Shown in pieces: positions 37,901 to 50,370 of a stretch of DNA of 64,000 nt. Under the pieces are notes generated by a model. The model saw only the letters and a program-made list of their open reading frames with translations, made no database searches and was not told the DNA's origin. The position numbers and the translations under genes are program-made. The DNA comes from Rhyacichthys aspro (lineage: Eukaryota > Chordata > Actinopteri > Gobiiformes > Rhyacichthyidae), in contig CM072153.1 of NCBI GenBank assembly GCA_036850595.1, positions 10,620,169 through 10,684,168 on the forward strand, written 5' to 3'. The first letter of the stretch is position 1. Each line of letters begins with the position of its first letter.

Positions 37901-40900
37901 AAGAATACACAGTGACATGTTTGGAGCACACCTTACCACAGGAAGTCACATAATCCCTGGCACAGACATTATAGACTGTAGTAGCTGTCCCACATATTCC
38001 TCTGTAGGTCACTTCGACAGCTTGGCACTGCTTTCTTTGTCCTCTGTGAAGGGTTGGATTGGAAAGGGAGTTTTGAAGGCTGTGTGTGTCCTCTCCACAT
38101 CTCACGTTATATCCACTTGACATCTCCAAAATGTTCCATATGAAAAAGATAAAAAAGCTGTAGTTCATTGTCATTCTAATCTTTATGTTCACCAAGGGCA
38201 AAAAGTAATGTGTAAGGCTGTCCATGAAGAAGTAAAGGGAATTTATGAGTCCAGAATATGACAACAATGACAGATGATAGCAAATGGAAAAAGTGGCATT
38301 TAAAATGACATTTTTGTTTTTTTAGTTTCTTTATACTGCATCTTTAATGTAATAATTGTGTCTTTTATACAGCAGGATGACAAATTAACTGTTCACTTAT
38401 TGCTTTTCATTAAATGTCACGAAGCCTAAGGATTTTGTTAAACTTTGTGGCATTAAAACTCTCTGCCACTGCAGTTTTCTAAAAGGCTGCCAACATCCAT
38501 AAGCTTCATCTTTCTGTCCACCTTTTAAAGCCTGCGCTGCTGTGTCTCACAGGCTTTAAGTGCCTTTCAGAATCAGCGTTGAGATTTTATTGATTACTTT
38601 AAAAACACACATAAACATAGTTTACGTGACCAACCTTTTAAACTGTCATGAGTTATTGCCACAGTTATGTGCTTAGCTAGAATGCTGCTGTCTGCAAAGA
38701 CTTTGCTATCAGTGCTTTTAGTGCAGGAATATAAAGACTTTAATTTACTCAGACAAAAATGATTGTTTCTGAATCTTAGCTTGGGAACAAACTTTTGCAC
38801 TTGATGGCACAAACTGATCTAGCTATCTGCAACAAAGAGAAAGGTTGTGTTGCATTAAAACATACACTAACGTTAACACAACTGTGACATGCAGTATATG
38901 AATAAATAATTAATAAACATGTACTTTATATGAGAATCCTATGAGAATATATAAGAAATACAGACTGCGGATCATTGGAGAAGAAAACAGTACATTGATA
39001 TTGTACTTAAAGGAAAGATCATGTCAAGGCTAAAGTGCAGATTGCAGTTCTCCTTCTTTTAAGAGCATGTAGACAAACCCAGTAACACAGGGTTGGCAAA
39101 ACAGGTCTGATGGTGGTTTCACAAAACAAAACCATTCAGTTAATCACCTAATAAACTCTAGCAGTGATTGTGTGTCGGCTTTATCCTTCATTCTTTTTTA
39201 AATAAACAAATTCAGGGTGTTATTTTGATGTCACTAAATCACAGTTTTGACTCATGTTCCATTTTGTTCAACTGTATACTACTGCATCACTTCACACAAT
39301 GCACTATGTCTAAATTTGTCAATCCCATCACATTGCACTGTTGTCCATGTAATTTGTTTCCATCGGCTACGATTTGGACAAGAGGAGAACAGCACATTGG
39401 GATATTACGGCACAATACAAATAGTAGTAATTATTTATTGTTTTTCACAGAAAGGTACGCACTAAATTGCTCTCATCGTGTTAGCTCTGCAATAAAGAGC
39501 ATTTTGCTGCCCTGAAGCTGCTCTTGAACTGGCTGTACCTAAAGTCGCCTGCCGTATGTTCCGGTGTTAAAGTTTTAGCTTTTCTGTACCTCATGTTCAA
39601 TGTCACAAACACACCAGGACTCAGGGAACAATCAACAAAGCTCTCCAATTTTGTTGTCGAGCAGTGTAGCAATTTGGTGGCTACTTACCTGCCAGCTTCA
39701 CTTCACACGGTGAAAAGTAGTGGGTAAAATCGAGCAGTCCCTCAGAGTATTTTCATCACTGATGCCAATAAATACCTGCCACCAGTGCATTGGCTTTTGA
39801 CCTGGGAATGAATGATTGATGCTGATTGGAACCACTTACATTGAGGACAAAAGCCAGATTCTAGTGGGTTATTTTGTCAGGGTAAAAGGGGAATAAGTGG
39901 AATGAATTAATTTACATGGTGGCAGCCAGGTCAGCATCAAAGTGGGCCATGGGAACTGGGTAGGACCAGTGCTGCTGAAAGAACAGGTAAAGAGAGAGAT
40001 AAAAGTCAATGGTAGCTATTGCCTGAACATCGTATGAGTGGGGCTTGTCCAAAAATAACAGTTGTCAAACAGTAATGTGGGAATTTTCAGTAACGGCTTT
40101 ATTAAATTAGTGCAAAAGACAGACATAACTCATTCAAAATGTCAACTTTTTCTTAAAGGTGGTCTTCCAAACGAACCCACACACTCACTGCGTGCTTTTT
40201 CGATGAGCTTGAGAGAAAACAGAAACTCAAACTATACACCAGAACCACAGCCCGCAGTCTTCTTGTTCTTCTTCCTCTTTAGGTTTTCTTTTACGAAATT
40301 GGAAAGGGCAAAAGTGACAATAGACAAATCCAACCTAAACACATGGCAGTCATGGACTTAAGACACCTGATTCTGCAAGTCATCACAGAGTTCAAAACCA
40401 TAAAAAACAATGAGATGTTACAGGAAAGTTCTCACACATCAATAGCATTAGAAATAGTGCCTAAAATCCACCAAAAGAGATTCTTTTTTCTTATTTACTG
40501 ACTGTGGGTGACTGAAGAACTTGAAAAGTACATAAGTTAATCAATACTGTATATTTATACAATGGTAAAAAATAAAATATTTATATAATCATTTTTTTAA
40601 GGTTTTACTTTCACCGTTACTATAAAGATATACAGTTTTCCACTCCATGACAACTAATAAAAACAGAACAAAACTGGAGAAACTCTAGAGAGAGTTACAG
40701 ACTTTAAAAGGCTTATGGCTACCATCTTGTCCTAAAAGACCACGAGCACTGCAAACAAAGACATTAGCTTTGTTCTCTCCGTCTAAAACCAGATAAAACA
40801 CAGTCTGCGACGAGAAAAGAACAAAATACATCAAAATCAAAAGTCAATGCTCTTCCATTTGGCCAGAAAGCTCAGGCTTTTTGCAATTGCTGGCCTGACG

Positions 40901-41301
40901 AGGGAGGTCAATATGGAAATGGGGAAAGTGGAATAAAGAGGGACGGATTATGGATTGGATCTGTGGGTAAGGAAAGGAAAGGAAGGGAGCAAAACATAGG
41001 AGGTAGCCATGAAGGATACTGGGAGGTCATGTGTAGCTTTATGAGACATTACAATATCAATAATGTGATGTTTCAAGTATCTCCTGGCGATGTGCCACGG
41101 ACAATGCTAAAACCCAGTGTTTGCTGCCTGTGAACAAATAAACTGAAAGAGAAAGCATGAAAAAAACAGTAGGATATAAGTGAGATTTCTTGAAAAAGTC
41201 CGAGTAGTGTTGTATAGCAGTTGCGCCAGTGGGGGTTGTTGTGTTTCCTTATTTGATTTGTCATGGTGAGAAGACTTCTTCTCTTTTCTTCTGCAATTCT
41301 T

Positions 41302-41323
41302 TTCTCTTTTTTTTTTTTTTTTG
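41302..41323 (+). repeat. poly-T rich tract
   Basis: A T run near 41307-41322 within T/C-rich sequence; nothing else is attached to it. Confidence 0.8.
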
Positions 41324-41953
41324 TCTTCGTCTCCTGCTCTCCTAAGCCTGGGTTGCGTGGGGGAGATAAGTCGCTGCTTTTCAGTGTTGCAAAAAAAGGA
41401 CTACAGGAGGTTTTCAGCAGAATCTACAGGCCTGGAGAGAAAGATGAAAGAGGAGAAGACGGCGGAAGGAAGACAGAGACAGAATGGAGAGGAGAAAAAA
41501 CAAAGGAGAGTCAAAGTCATTGCCGAGCCAAGATGGAGTACAATCAATTACACAAGACAGGTGATGCTATTGTGCCATTAAAGATTCAGTGAGTACAGCA
41601 GAGAAGTTATAATTGCCCACTCTAAGTCCACCTTTGGACTGGAGAAACAAAGTAATTGGCTTTAATGTGAAAGTCCTCTTGAAAGTGTGCCAGTGGACAG
41701 TTCAATCAATATGGTGCAAGCAACACTTTCTCAAGTGAAAAAGCCTGGAGGTGCACTGGTGTTTTGATTTATCATGCCACCGGAAAAAGAGAAAAAAAAA
41801 AAAGCTTTGTAGATCGGCTTAAGTGAGGATTTATAGAGTATGGACACATTTCTTGTAAGATACTTAGATTTTACTTAAGAATGAGTTGGGTTTATGGTGC
41901 AGTGGACAGCTCTAAAGCAGAATATATGGCCGTTTGTCCAAGGAATTAGCTTT

Positions 41954-41978
41954 GAGATTCACGGTGTTCGTGAATCTC
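41954..41978. repeat. perfect 10-bp hairpin with 5-nt loop
   Basis: Gagattcacg (41954-41963) and cgtgaatctc (41969-41978) are exactly complementary, separated by gtgtt. The stem is too short for a microRNA precursor, and its function is unknown. Confidence 0.85.
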
Positions 41979-42180
41979 CTGCTTCATCTCAAATCCGCTT
42001 CAATTCACATAGCTTACACTTTAAAAAGACACATCGTAATATAAAGTAATGCATGACTCTGGTTCTCTGGATTGAACAAGTCAAACAACACATCTTCGTG
42101 TAGGGTATGTTACATTCAGTAATGTGACATTTGAATTTGTCTCATCAGTCTTGTAGAATTGCTGCTTGGAAATGGGACCC

Positions 42181-42204
42181 AACACACACACACACACACA
42201 CACC
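42181..42204 (+). repeat. (CA)n microsatellite
   Basis: About eleven or twelve CA units, a typical vertebrate dinucleotide repeat. Confidence 0.95.
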
Positions 42205-45200
42205 AGCACTGGTTTAAATACACACAGCAGCCACACACACAGTGCAGTATGAAATGTGAGAGTCTATTGATTGCCTCTCTGCCAGCCATCTCCACCAAGA
42301 CTGCTCCCTATTTCTGACGTTTGGAGACGGCCAAGCATTCGACAGAAACTATTCTCGCTCCTGCTCACCATTTCGCTCATTCGCCGCCTTCTTTTCCAAG
42401 CGCTGTCTCATTTTAGTATCCATTTTCGGAGAGGACTGAATTGGATAGAGCACACTGGGTGTCTACTATGTCCTTAAACTCCACTTTAGGACAAAGTAGA
42501 AGCCAAGCTGTCCGACAACACTTGAGTTAAAGGTGAATGTTTGGATAATACGTCAATGCAGGTTGGACCAAAGCACCAGAGGGTTCAGGGAAAGGTCTTA
42601 GATCTACTTCGTTTCAATTGTGCTTCTCAGAAATGAAGGCTACTTTAGTGCATTAGGCACAAACTAAAACCGTGCAGATCCAATAAGACAGTAATAAAGC
42701 AGCCTATTTCGGTGAGATATGAGACCACAGTCATTCCTCATAAAAGAGTCATTCAAGAACTGTTGCAAATTTAAATTATTATAAAATAATAATTAAGAAG
42801 TTTTACATATGGTAAGCTTGGTTAAAATTAAGGAAGTTAACGACATTTATAAAAAGTGTTAAGAATACACTGGCAGGAAAAATATTATTTTGAAATACCA
42901 TGCAACATAAAGTGCTCCCTATATCTGGACTGTGTATGGTGATATGTTGTCTCATACAGTAGCAGCACAATTTTGCTAAAAGTGTTACAAACCAATTCTT
43001 GTTACAGTGCACCCAGGTCTAAATACAATGTGTGTGGGACTCTACTCCTTTGAGAGAAACTCATTTAGATGTAGCTTGATGTGTGTGGAAAAAAAACAAA
43101 AACAAAACAAAAAAAAAACCACATGGTGTGAGACATAAATGGACTGCGACCTCCCACAGTGTTAGGGCTTTATGATAGCAGTGTAGAACAGTGGCAGTGT
43201 GTAACAGTGCTGTATGCTCACACAGATCCAGGTTTGAAAGATGGGGTGTATGTACTATAGACATTGCTCCCTACTTAACAGGCTTACCTTTAAGCCTTGT
43301 TTTAACAGTTAATCTGGCAAAATGCATGCTGCAGAACGTAGTGTAAAACATCCAATTTGGAGGTGTCAATTTGTCATAGCGACTGTTTGCTTCTAAAGGC
43401 TTTGCTGTTGCGTTATGTTTGTGTGACTCCTTTGTTACCGCATGAGTGGGCTGTGCAGTTGCCCACACTGTTTTGGTCAAAGCCGTGCGATGCTTTGCTG
43501 AATAAATTGTCAGTCGGTTTCAAATTGTCACGAGTTGTGACTACTAACGTGCCAATACGTCTTTGTGTTTGTTGTTTCACTCTTTATTCTTTCACATCTG
43601 CAACAGCCCTGTTTCTGTGCTCACTTTCTCCACAATAGATTACGGCACATATTGAGAAATGTGGACCACAATTTTCCAAGACATGGCAAAATGAATTGGA
43701 CTGTACACTTCAAAGAATTCTAAAGCAATCAATGCATGTCTGTATGGCAGTGAATAGCTAATACGGTGTAGGGTACATATAAGTGCTGTGGATTGATTTT
43801 TCTTTCTCAGTGTTTTTTTCAGCAGAGTTAAAAAACACCTGAAAGCACCCAAGATGCACGAGTAAATATATTTGTATAAAAAGTTTTCTCTCGGGCTAAA
43901 AGTCAAGGCATTAAAATGCATTGCTAAATTGATTTATCTCAGTGTGGTACACAGGTATGAACAAAAAGGTCAATATCAAGCAACATCATGATACAGTGAA
44001 TAATAAAGCACTACTCTATATGCGATCAGGAAGTGGGGCTGGATAGATAATATAAATCCTAACACCAAATGAAGGTTATTTTAAACACTAACATCAGAGC
44101 TTCATACTACTTTTGAGGTGCAATAGCTTTAATGTTTTGTGATGGAAGTTTTATTTTGAAATGCTTAAGCCTAATGTCACCTGTGAACCTCTCCTCATGG
44201 TAATGTTTTTTTTTAAGATTACAGATGGTCCCTATAGGAACTTTTTAGGTACCACCATGGGGTTATAATGATCTATCCAGACAGATTTACAACCACCCTG
44301 GTATTTCTCACTCTGACCTCATGTCCACCAGGTTCATTTAGGTCTAAAAATAGATAGGCCAACGATGTCCAGGTTATGGATTTTTCTGGACCAGTAGGGA
44401 CTGTGGTAACTTATAAAAGGCCAGGTAACTGTGCACCATCTGATCTTCTGTCCGAGCAGAGTAGACACACTCTTTTTGTTTGTATTAGAAAGAACAGACA
44501 ACGACGTTTTTTCCACTACTAGTCCATTTCAGTTTATGAAGCATGAACCCCTATTTTTCTTTTTTTAATATTTTTTTGCAATGCCTGTACATGATTACAT
44601 TACTTTACATAACCATAATAAAACAAAATAATAAAAAACAAACAAAAAAGCATATTATTGTATGTAGATTTTTGCCAAAGTAGCATGCATTTAGAATTAC
44701 TAGGGCAAATCTTCCAGTCAGTTATAAAAAAAAATAAAAAATAAAAAAAAGGCTTTCTTTTTAATCTACATCTGTGTTCATAGCAGCAGTATATTTAACA
44801 TAACATTCTGAGTAGTGTTGTCGTTTTTCAGAATGTAAACCCTTAAAATACACATATGGCGCGCTCCCCCAGCTGCCAACGCTAAAAGAAGCTCTACTGT
44901 GTAAATTCCCTTCACTTAACTCACCTCCCGCACTATAGCTACACCAGTGCAAACGAGCGTATTTACATTTCACAACGCTAGACAGAAAAAGTTACACGTG
45001 AACCTATTTGAAAATGCCGAACAATAACCCGATGGAGTATCAGAGCGGAGTCACTGACATTGACTTATCACAGTCTATCCACTTATTGGAAGTCTCTGTG
45101 GCTAAATGCCTGAGCTTAAGCAGAAAATGTAAATTTAACAAGCTTTGGGAGAATCAAACGGGGCACTGGAGGGAAAAGCGAGTGCTCGGAGCCTTTCTAA

Positions 45201-46558
45201 TTGCAGAGAGGAGAGGAGTGTGACAGCTGATTGGTCCAGGTATGTCACGGCTGTTACACCGAGAGCACTGCCACCGCAGCATGAAGAAGAAACATTAGAC
45301 AGCGAGACAGAGAATTTGCCAAGGTGTAACAATGGCTATAATCAAAGTTAATAAGCCGCACCAAGCTCCAATTTAATCATGAATGAATTAACCATCAAGA
45401 ACAAATTTAAACAGGAACTTTCATGACAGAAGTTTACATAATTTCGGCTAGGATAAGGTTTAAGTTTAAAGCAGAGGTAGGTAGATGAGTAATGAAAGTG
45501 TACTTTGTGTTCCGTAAAGAGAAAAAAAAACAGATCTAATATCCTATGCCCTGACTTTTCTGACTGTAAGTAAATGGTTTAGTCTCGGAGCCAACAGCAA
45601 GTTCAACAGTTCGCTTTTTTTTCTGATAAAAATGCTTTTACTGTGGACATTTTTATATAACGTCCCGCCTGCAAAGAACTATACTTTCTGAGTCATTTTG
45701 CTTTAAAGTTAATGATTTGACATGAGCACAGATTTTAGCAATGTCTAGTTGTATGTATGATTATTTGAGACGACAAAAAAGGCCTTATCGTTTCTCTGAA
45801 GTAGTTTAAAAGTGCCTTCGATCCGACTTTAAGCGTTATGTAAATAAAAAGTTATGAATATTTCAATCATTGATGAACTCTTGCTCATTTGTAGACCATT
45901 AGCTCATTGAGAAACTTTAGTAAACAGGTTTCTGTGTAGCATAAAACGGACACTGATCAAATTTATTCAAGCAGGAGGCATAAATAAACAAGAACATTTT
46001 CTGTTTTGACCAATTTGGGTACGGTCCATTAAAACCTTTCTACAATCGCTACATGGCAAGCCACTTCTTTGTGTTGTTGCACTTTTTCACTTAGCATTTC
46101 TGCACAAAAACACAGCTTTTATCTTGGAAAGTACAGCTAAAAAAGCCCTCAGTTCAAAGTGCACATCATACATAAAACATAACTACGAGGAACGCATATA
46201 TTCTTTAATGCTGCAAACAAAAAAGACTCATTATTAGAGAAATGCTTATGTGAAAAGTTCAAATTTAATTGCTTTCGCTATCGCCCTGGAAAGTGCCTGA
46301 CCTATGTGAACCGCTGCTGAATTCAGAACACTAAGTCTTGATAAGTCTTTTGTCTTGAGGGATGCTACATTTCTTTAAACAGCCCAGAGAGACTGTTCAT
46401 ATCTCCGCTTCGAGATCAAAACCACTCCAAAGCTTAATAGAGTCGGCCCAAACATTTCTCCCTTCAAAGGCCGCTGAGTAAAAAGCCATATTTCTACTCA
46501 AGTAAATAAGCCCCAAAACATCATGTCTCTGTAGCCGGAAGGAGATTAGTGCAGAGCC

Positions 46559-46588
46559 GCGGAGAGGAGAGGAGAGGAGAGGAGAGGA
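46559..46588 (+). repeat. (ggaga)n pentanucleotide microsatellite
   Basis: Six or so tandem gagag/gagga units (ggagaggagaggagaggaga...) lie in the middle of an otherwise non-repetitive region. Confidence 0.93.
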
Positions 46589-47796
46589 AAATGGCTGTCA
46601 GAGCAAAACGAAGGATCACGTTGCCGAATGGGAAAAAAAATAAATAAAAAGAAGCCGCAAACAGGTATGGAGGTAAATTAGCAACATCTTGGCTGGGTTC
46701 CGTTTGTTTTATCGAAAGGTAAATGCTTTGTTTTCAACCTAACCCTATCTCCACTTGTCTTACACTATTCCCATGGGTAGAATTGCAGAGTTGCACAGAA
46801 AAGTAGCAGTGCATTACCGTCTACAGTCTAATCTGCCGTTGAAGCCGGTAATCCTGCATGGAAAAGACTTCAGCGCGTGGTATGAGCCTGCAGACCAGAC
46901 TAAATTGCCTCGGAACAGGGTGAATTAGCGCCGGGCTGTGTACATCCTGCCTATATGTGAGTATCAGCGCACCTTCCCTCAAGAGATTCTCCTTTTTATC
47001 ACCTTATTTCACATCTTACTTCCCTCATAATCCGGAAGAAGCGCGAATATAAGCATCAGAGGCACAAACGCAGCCGTCTCCGGAGGCCGGTCAAGTCCAC
47101 CTTTAGGAGACAAATATGGGTTATTTATACGCTGGTCAGTTTCAGAAATTTATGGTTGGTCACGCTTGATGTGGGTTTTATTAAGAGCAGTGAACAGTGA
47201 GGCTGCTGCAAGGAATAATGTCAGTTCGTATGTGGACTGATGGGGGGCAGTGTTGTCATCTGTGCTGTTTGAACCACTGAGTCGAAATGGAGAACTTCAA
47301 TTTGTGATTCAAAAAAATAAGAGATCATTTTCGTAATAGCAGGCATTTTTCAAACTACTGTCAAATGGGTTTCACAGCTATTTTAGGTCCTATATTTCAA
47401 AAGGTTTTCATATCCTTCCACTGTACATAACTAAAAATGCATTTTACGCTCTCCTATTCACTGCCCAAGTCTGCGTCTCAAAAAGTCTAATGTAAAAATC
47501 AAAATACAGCATGTACAAATGTATAACTCATACAGCTACAGTAAATTTGCTTACTTCTTGCTTAACATATGCAGGATTTCTGTGTGAATTTTGTAAACAA
47601 ACCTGGCCCCACAGCTCTCTGTCACTGTGCTCGTCAGAGAATGAAATGACAATGACAAATCCAGGTTTATTTCGGCTTTTCAACAAACTTAAGTCACCTG
47701 TCATATGAAGTTTCGGAGCTGGGATTGAAGAGAGCTACACATTCAAAAAAAAGTCCCTCGCAATTTGTTAACAGACACCTCCACATTGCTCTACAG

Positions 47797-48279
47797 CAGT
47801 GGTGTCAAACTCAAAGTGTTGAGGGGCCACGATAGTTAATAAGAATCCTTTCATGGTGACATTTGAAAGCTTTTATTAAATTTTGAATGTGAGGTTTCAT
47901 CTTCATTTGAGTCTTACAAAAGTTATCCTGAACATTAATTACCTCCTTTTATGGAAACTGGTTTTAGTTGGATCTGACCTGGTTTTAGATGGATTTGAAC
48001 AGGTTTTACATGGATTTAAACACGTTTTACTTGGATTTGAACAGGTTTTAGATGGATTTGAACATGTTTTAACTGGATTTGAACAGGTTTGAGATGGATT
48101 TGAACATGTTTTAGATGGATTTTAACAGATTTGATTTATCTTTGTAGCATAAATCAAACCTATTCAAATCCAATTAAAACCTAATGCCAAAAATATAACC
48201 TTCTAAATGTACTGAAGGGCCACATAAAACATTGCAAAGGGCCGCATTTGGCCCCCGGGCCTTGAGTTTGACATGTGTG
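47797..48279. mobile_element. hAT-like non-autonomous element with 8-bp target duplication
   Basis: The left end cagtggtgtcaaactcaa (47797 on) pairs with the right end, which reverse-complemented reads cacacatgtcaaactcaa; they share tgtcaaactcaa at the same offset. The insert is bounded by ctctacag (47789-47796) and ctctagag (48280-48287), an 8-bp duplication with one mismatch, as expected for hAT. Sub-terminal GC-rich words (gaggggccac, gggccgcatttggcccccgg) are typical of this widespread vertebrate family. No transposase is present; the middle is a 21-bp minisatellite. Confidence 0.82.
47959..48126 (+). repeat. 21-bp minisatellite inside the hAT-like element
   Basis: Eight contiguous 21-bp units start at 47959, 47980, 48001, 48022, 48043, 48064, 48085 and 48106, with consensus aggttttagatggatttgaac. 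From 48001 the first bases alternate agg, acg, agg, atg, agg, atg, hinting that expansion went by 42-bp dimers. Its length is a multiple of three, so the plus-strand open frame across it is an artefact. Confidence 0.93.
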
Positions 48280-48316
48280 CTCTAGAGAGCCACTGATTAC
48301 ATTTATTTATTTTTCA

Positions 48317-48756
48317 GGGGTGCACGGTAGCGGAGTGGTTAGCGCTCCCGCTTCACAGCAAGAAGGTCGTGAGTACGAATCCCGGCCGACCCAAGAAAAC
48401 ATCGTTGGCCGATTGTAGCCAACTCAAACATCATTGGCTAACTCTGGTCTTTCTGTGAGGAGTCTGCATGTCCTCCCCGTGTCACCGTGGGTTCTCTCCT
48501 GGTACTCCGGCTTCCTCCCACCGTCCAAAGACATGCATGTATAGGTCAATTGGTGACTCTAAAGTGCCCCTAGTGGATGAATGTGAGAGTGAATGGTTGT
48601 CTGTCAATGTACGTCTAAGTGTCAGCCCTGTGACGAACTGGCCACTGTCCAGGGTGTACCCCGCCTAAGGCCCAGAGCTGCTGGGATGGGCTCCAGCCGC
48701 CCGCGACCCCACAAAGTGGGATGGGCGGTAGAAGATGAAATGAAAAAAAAAATAAA
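48317..48756 (+). mobile_element. tRNA-derived SINE with perfect 10-bp target duplication
   Basis: The head is tRNA-like, with an A-box-like tagcggagtgg and a B-box-like gagtacgaatccc. It is followed by the body common in fish genomes (gcatgtcctccccgtgtcac, gtactccggcttcctcccac, caaagacatgcatgtatagg, gggtgtaccccgcctaaggc) and a tail of gaagatgaaatgaaaaaaaa. The direct repeat ttatttttca flanks it at 48307-48316 and 48757-48766. I do not assign a SINE family name. It is fairly intact, implying relatively recent insertion. Confidence 0.9.
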
Positions 48757-49919
48757 TTATTTTTCATCTAAATTTGCACATTTTGTAATTTTAAAAACAA
48801 CTGAAGCAAGGTGTTTTCTGCTAAATTCTGCCCTTTTGCAGAATCTGATTGACTCTGCCGTCTCATAAAGAGGCACCGTCACAGGGGAGCACTTGTGATC
48901 ACACCACTTGATGATCTATGAGCCTTCTGAGAATTTATCACACCACAATCTTTATAGAAGTATGTTGCGCTAAACTCCTGTTGATCCCAGCATTTGGCAT
49001 CCGATGGGGCAGAAGTGTTAGTATTCCCCCCTCGATCCCCTGGATTTAGCTACCATCGCCATAACTGCAAACAGAGACGTAGCCAGCTTCAGAAGATGGG
49101 GTATACATCAGATCTGTGGACTCGCTGTGCCCTTCTGTCCTGAAGGGTTACTTGCATTATTTAAGGGTCTGTACAGCAAAGCCCAGTGGAGTTTTCTATC
49201 ACTCAGAGTTATAGCAACAGTAGCCCACAGAGGATAAGGCTCTACTTGAATTTATAAAGCGGACTGAAAGCTGAGTATGTGTCTTGCGGCACCAAAGATT
49301 CACATCTGATTGACAAGTGATTTCACAGTGCACAAGATTGTTTGAGTTCTTTTCATTTGTAAAAGATAAACAAGCCAGTTTCACATTCTTCTAGTCAGCA
49401 CAAACAAACTTCTGTTCCAGTATAATTGCATGAAAACTCGCACGGTAAATTGATTCTTGTTCCACTTTTTGGCTGCGTAAAGCACAGAAACATGACTCTT
49501 ATAAGTTTATTTAGGGATAATGGGATTTTGGAGATAGAAAAAGGAGGAGAGTTTCTTCTTTTCGGTTGTTTTCTGTCTGTCTGAGTAAACAATGCAAAAA
49601 AAATTCAAAAAGAAAATGATTGGGCATTGTTAGTTGTTGTTGGTTGGTGTGATAATACTAGTAGAGGCTGTGTCACAAAAAAAAGGTTGATTTGACCCAT
49701 GGATTTTGGCACCTTCCTCATAAAAGGCAGCCTCTCTTCACCGTTGACCATTTTGTTATTTTGTTACAATAACCTTTTGTGTAATGGGGTCCTAAATTGA
49801 TATTGGAGCACTGAACCTAGACATTGTAACTGTAATTCAACACTTAAAAATAGACTGTGACTATTTGCGTTGTTTTTAAACTGCGGCAAGTACACGACAA
49901 ATTTACTTGCCACTTCATT

Positions 49920-50370
49920 AAGGCTGGGAAAATTAGCACGTTAACTTTTTCCGTTATTTTTTTCCATTCAGTGTGCAAAAAAAAAAAAAAAAACAGTTGT
50001 TAATTTGACATAATGCACCCTCCACAACACAACACCTCATTTTCATTTCCTGTGGCTAACGCGGCTGCATACTCGATGTCTTTGCACTAAAAGTTTCTCA
50101 TTAAAGCTATTATTTATTTATTTCTTATATCATTTTTTATCATAAAAAATATCATGTCATTATCAGTTTTGAAGTCTGAATAATCCAATTTATACTTTTC
50201 TATGTAAAACTTATTAAAATTTACATGCTACACAAAAGTTAAAGAATGGAGAAGTTAAATGGTTCAAAAATAAAGTTGATTACCTTCTGTCAAATTGAAG
50301 ATTCAGTGTGTTTATTCAGTTAACAAGTTGAGTGATTGATGGCGATTAAATACAGCCAGATTCATCTCTA
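49920..50370. repeat. possible degraded interspersed repeat with A run
   Basis: Around an A run (49978-49993) are words such as ggctgggaaaattagcacgt, taacgcggctgcatac, gatggcgattaaatac and agattcatctctactctttt. They recall a repeat commonly seen in fish genomes with gcgattaat and agattcatctctac motifs. This is recognition from memory only; no second copy was found here. Confidence 0.3.

Noticed and set aside
48317..48400. Functional tRNA gene
   Set aside because: A- and B-box-like words are present, but the cloverleaf is not supported and the sequence continues into a SINE body with a target duplication.
48593..48868. Plus-strand frame of 91 codons with Arg/Pro-rich segment
   Set aside because: It lies inside and just past the tRNA-derived SINE; not a gene.
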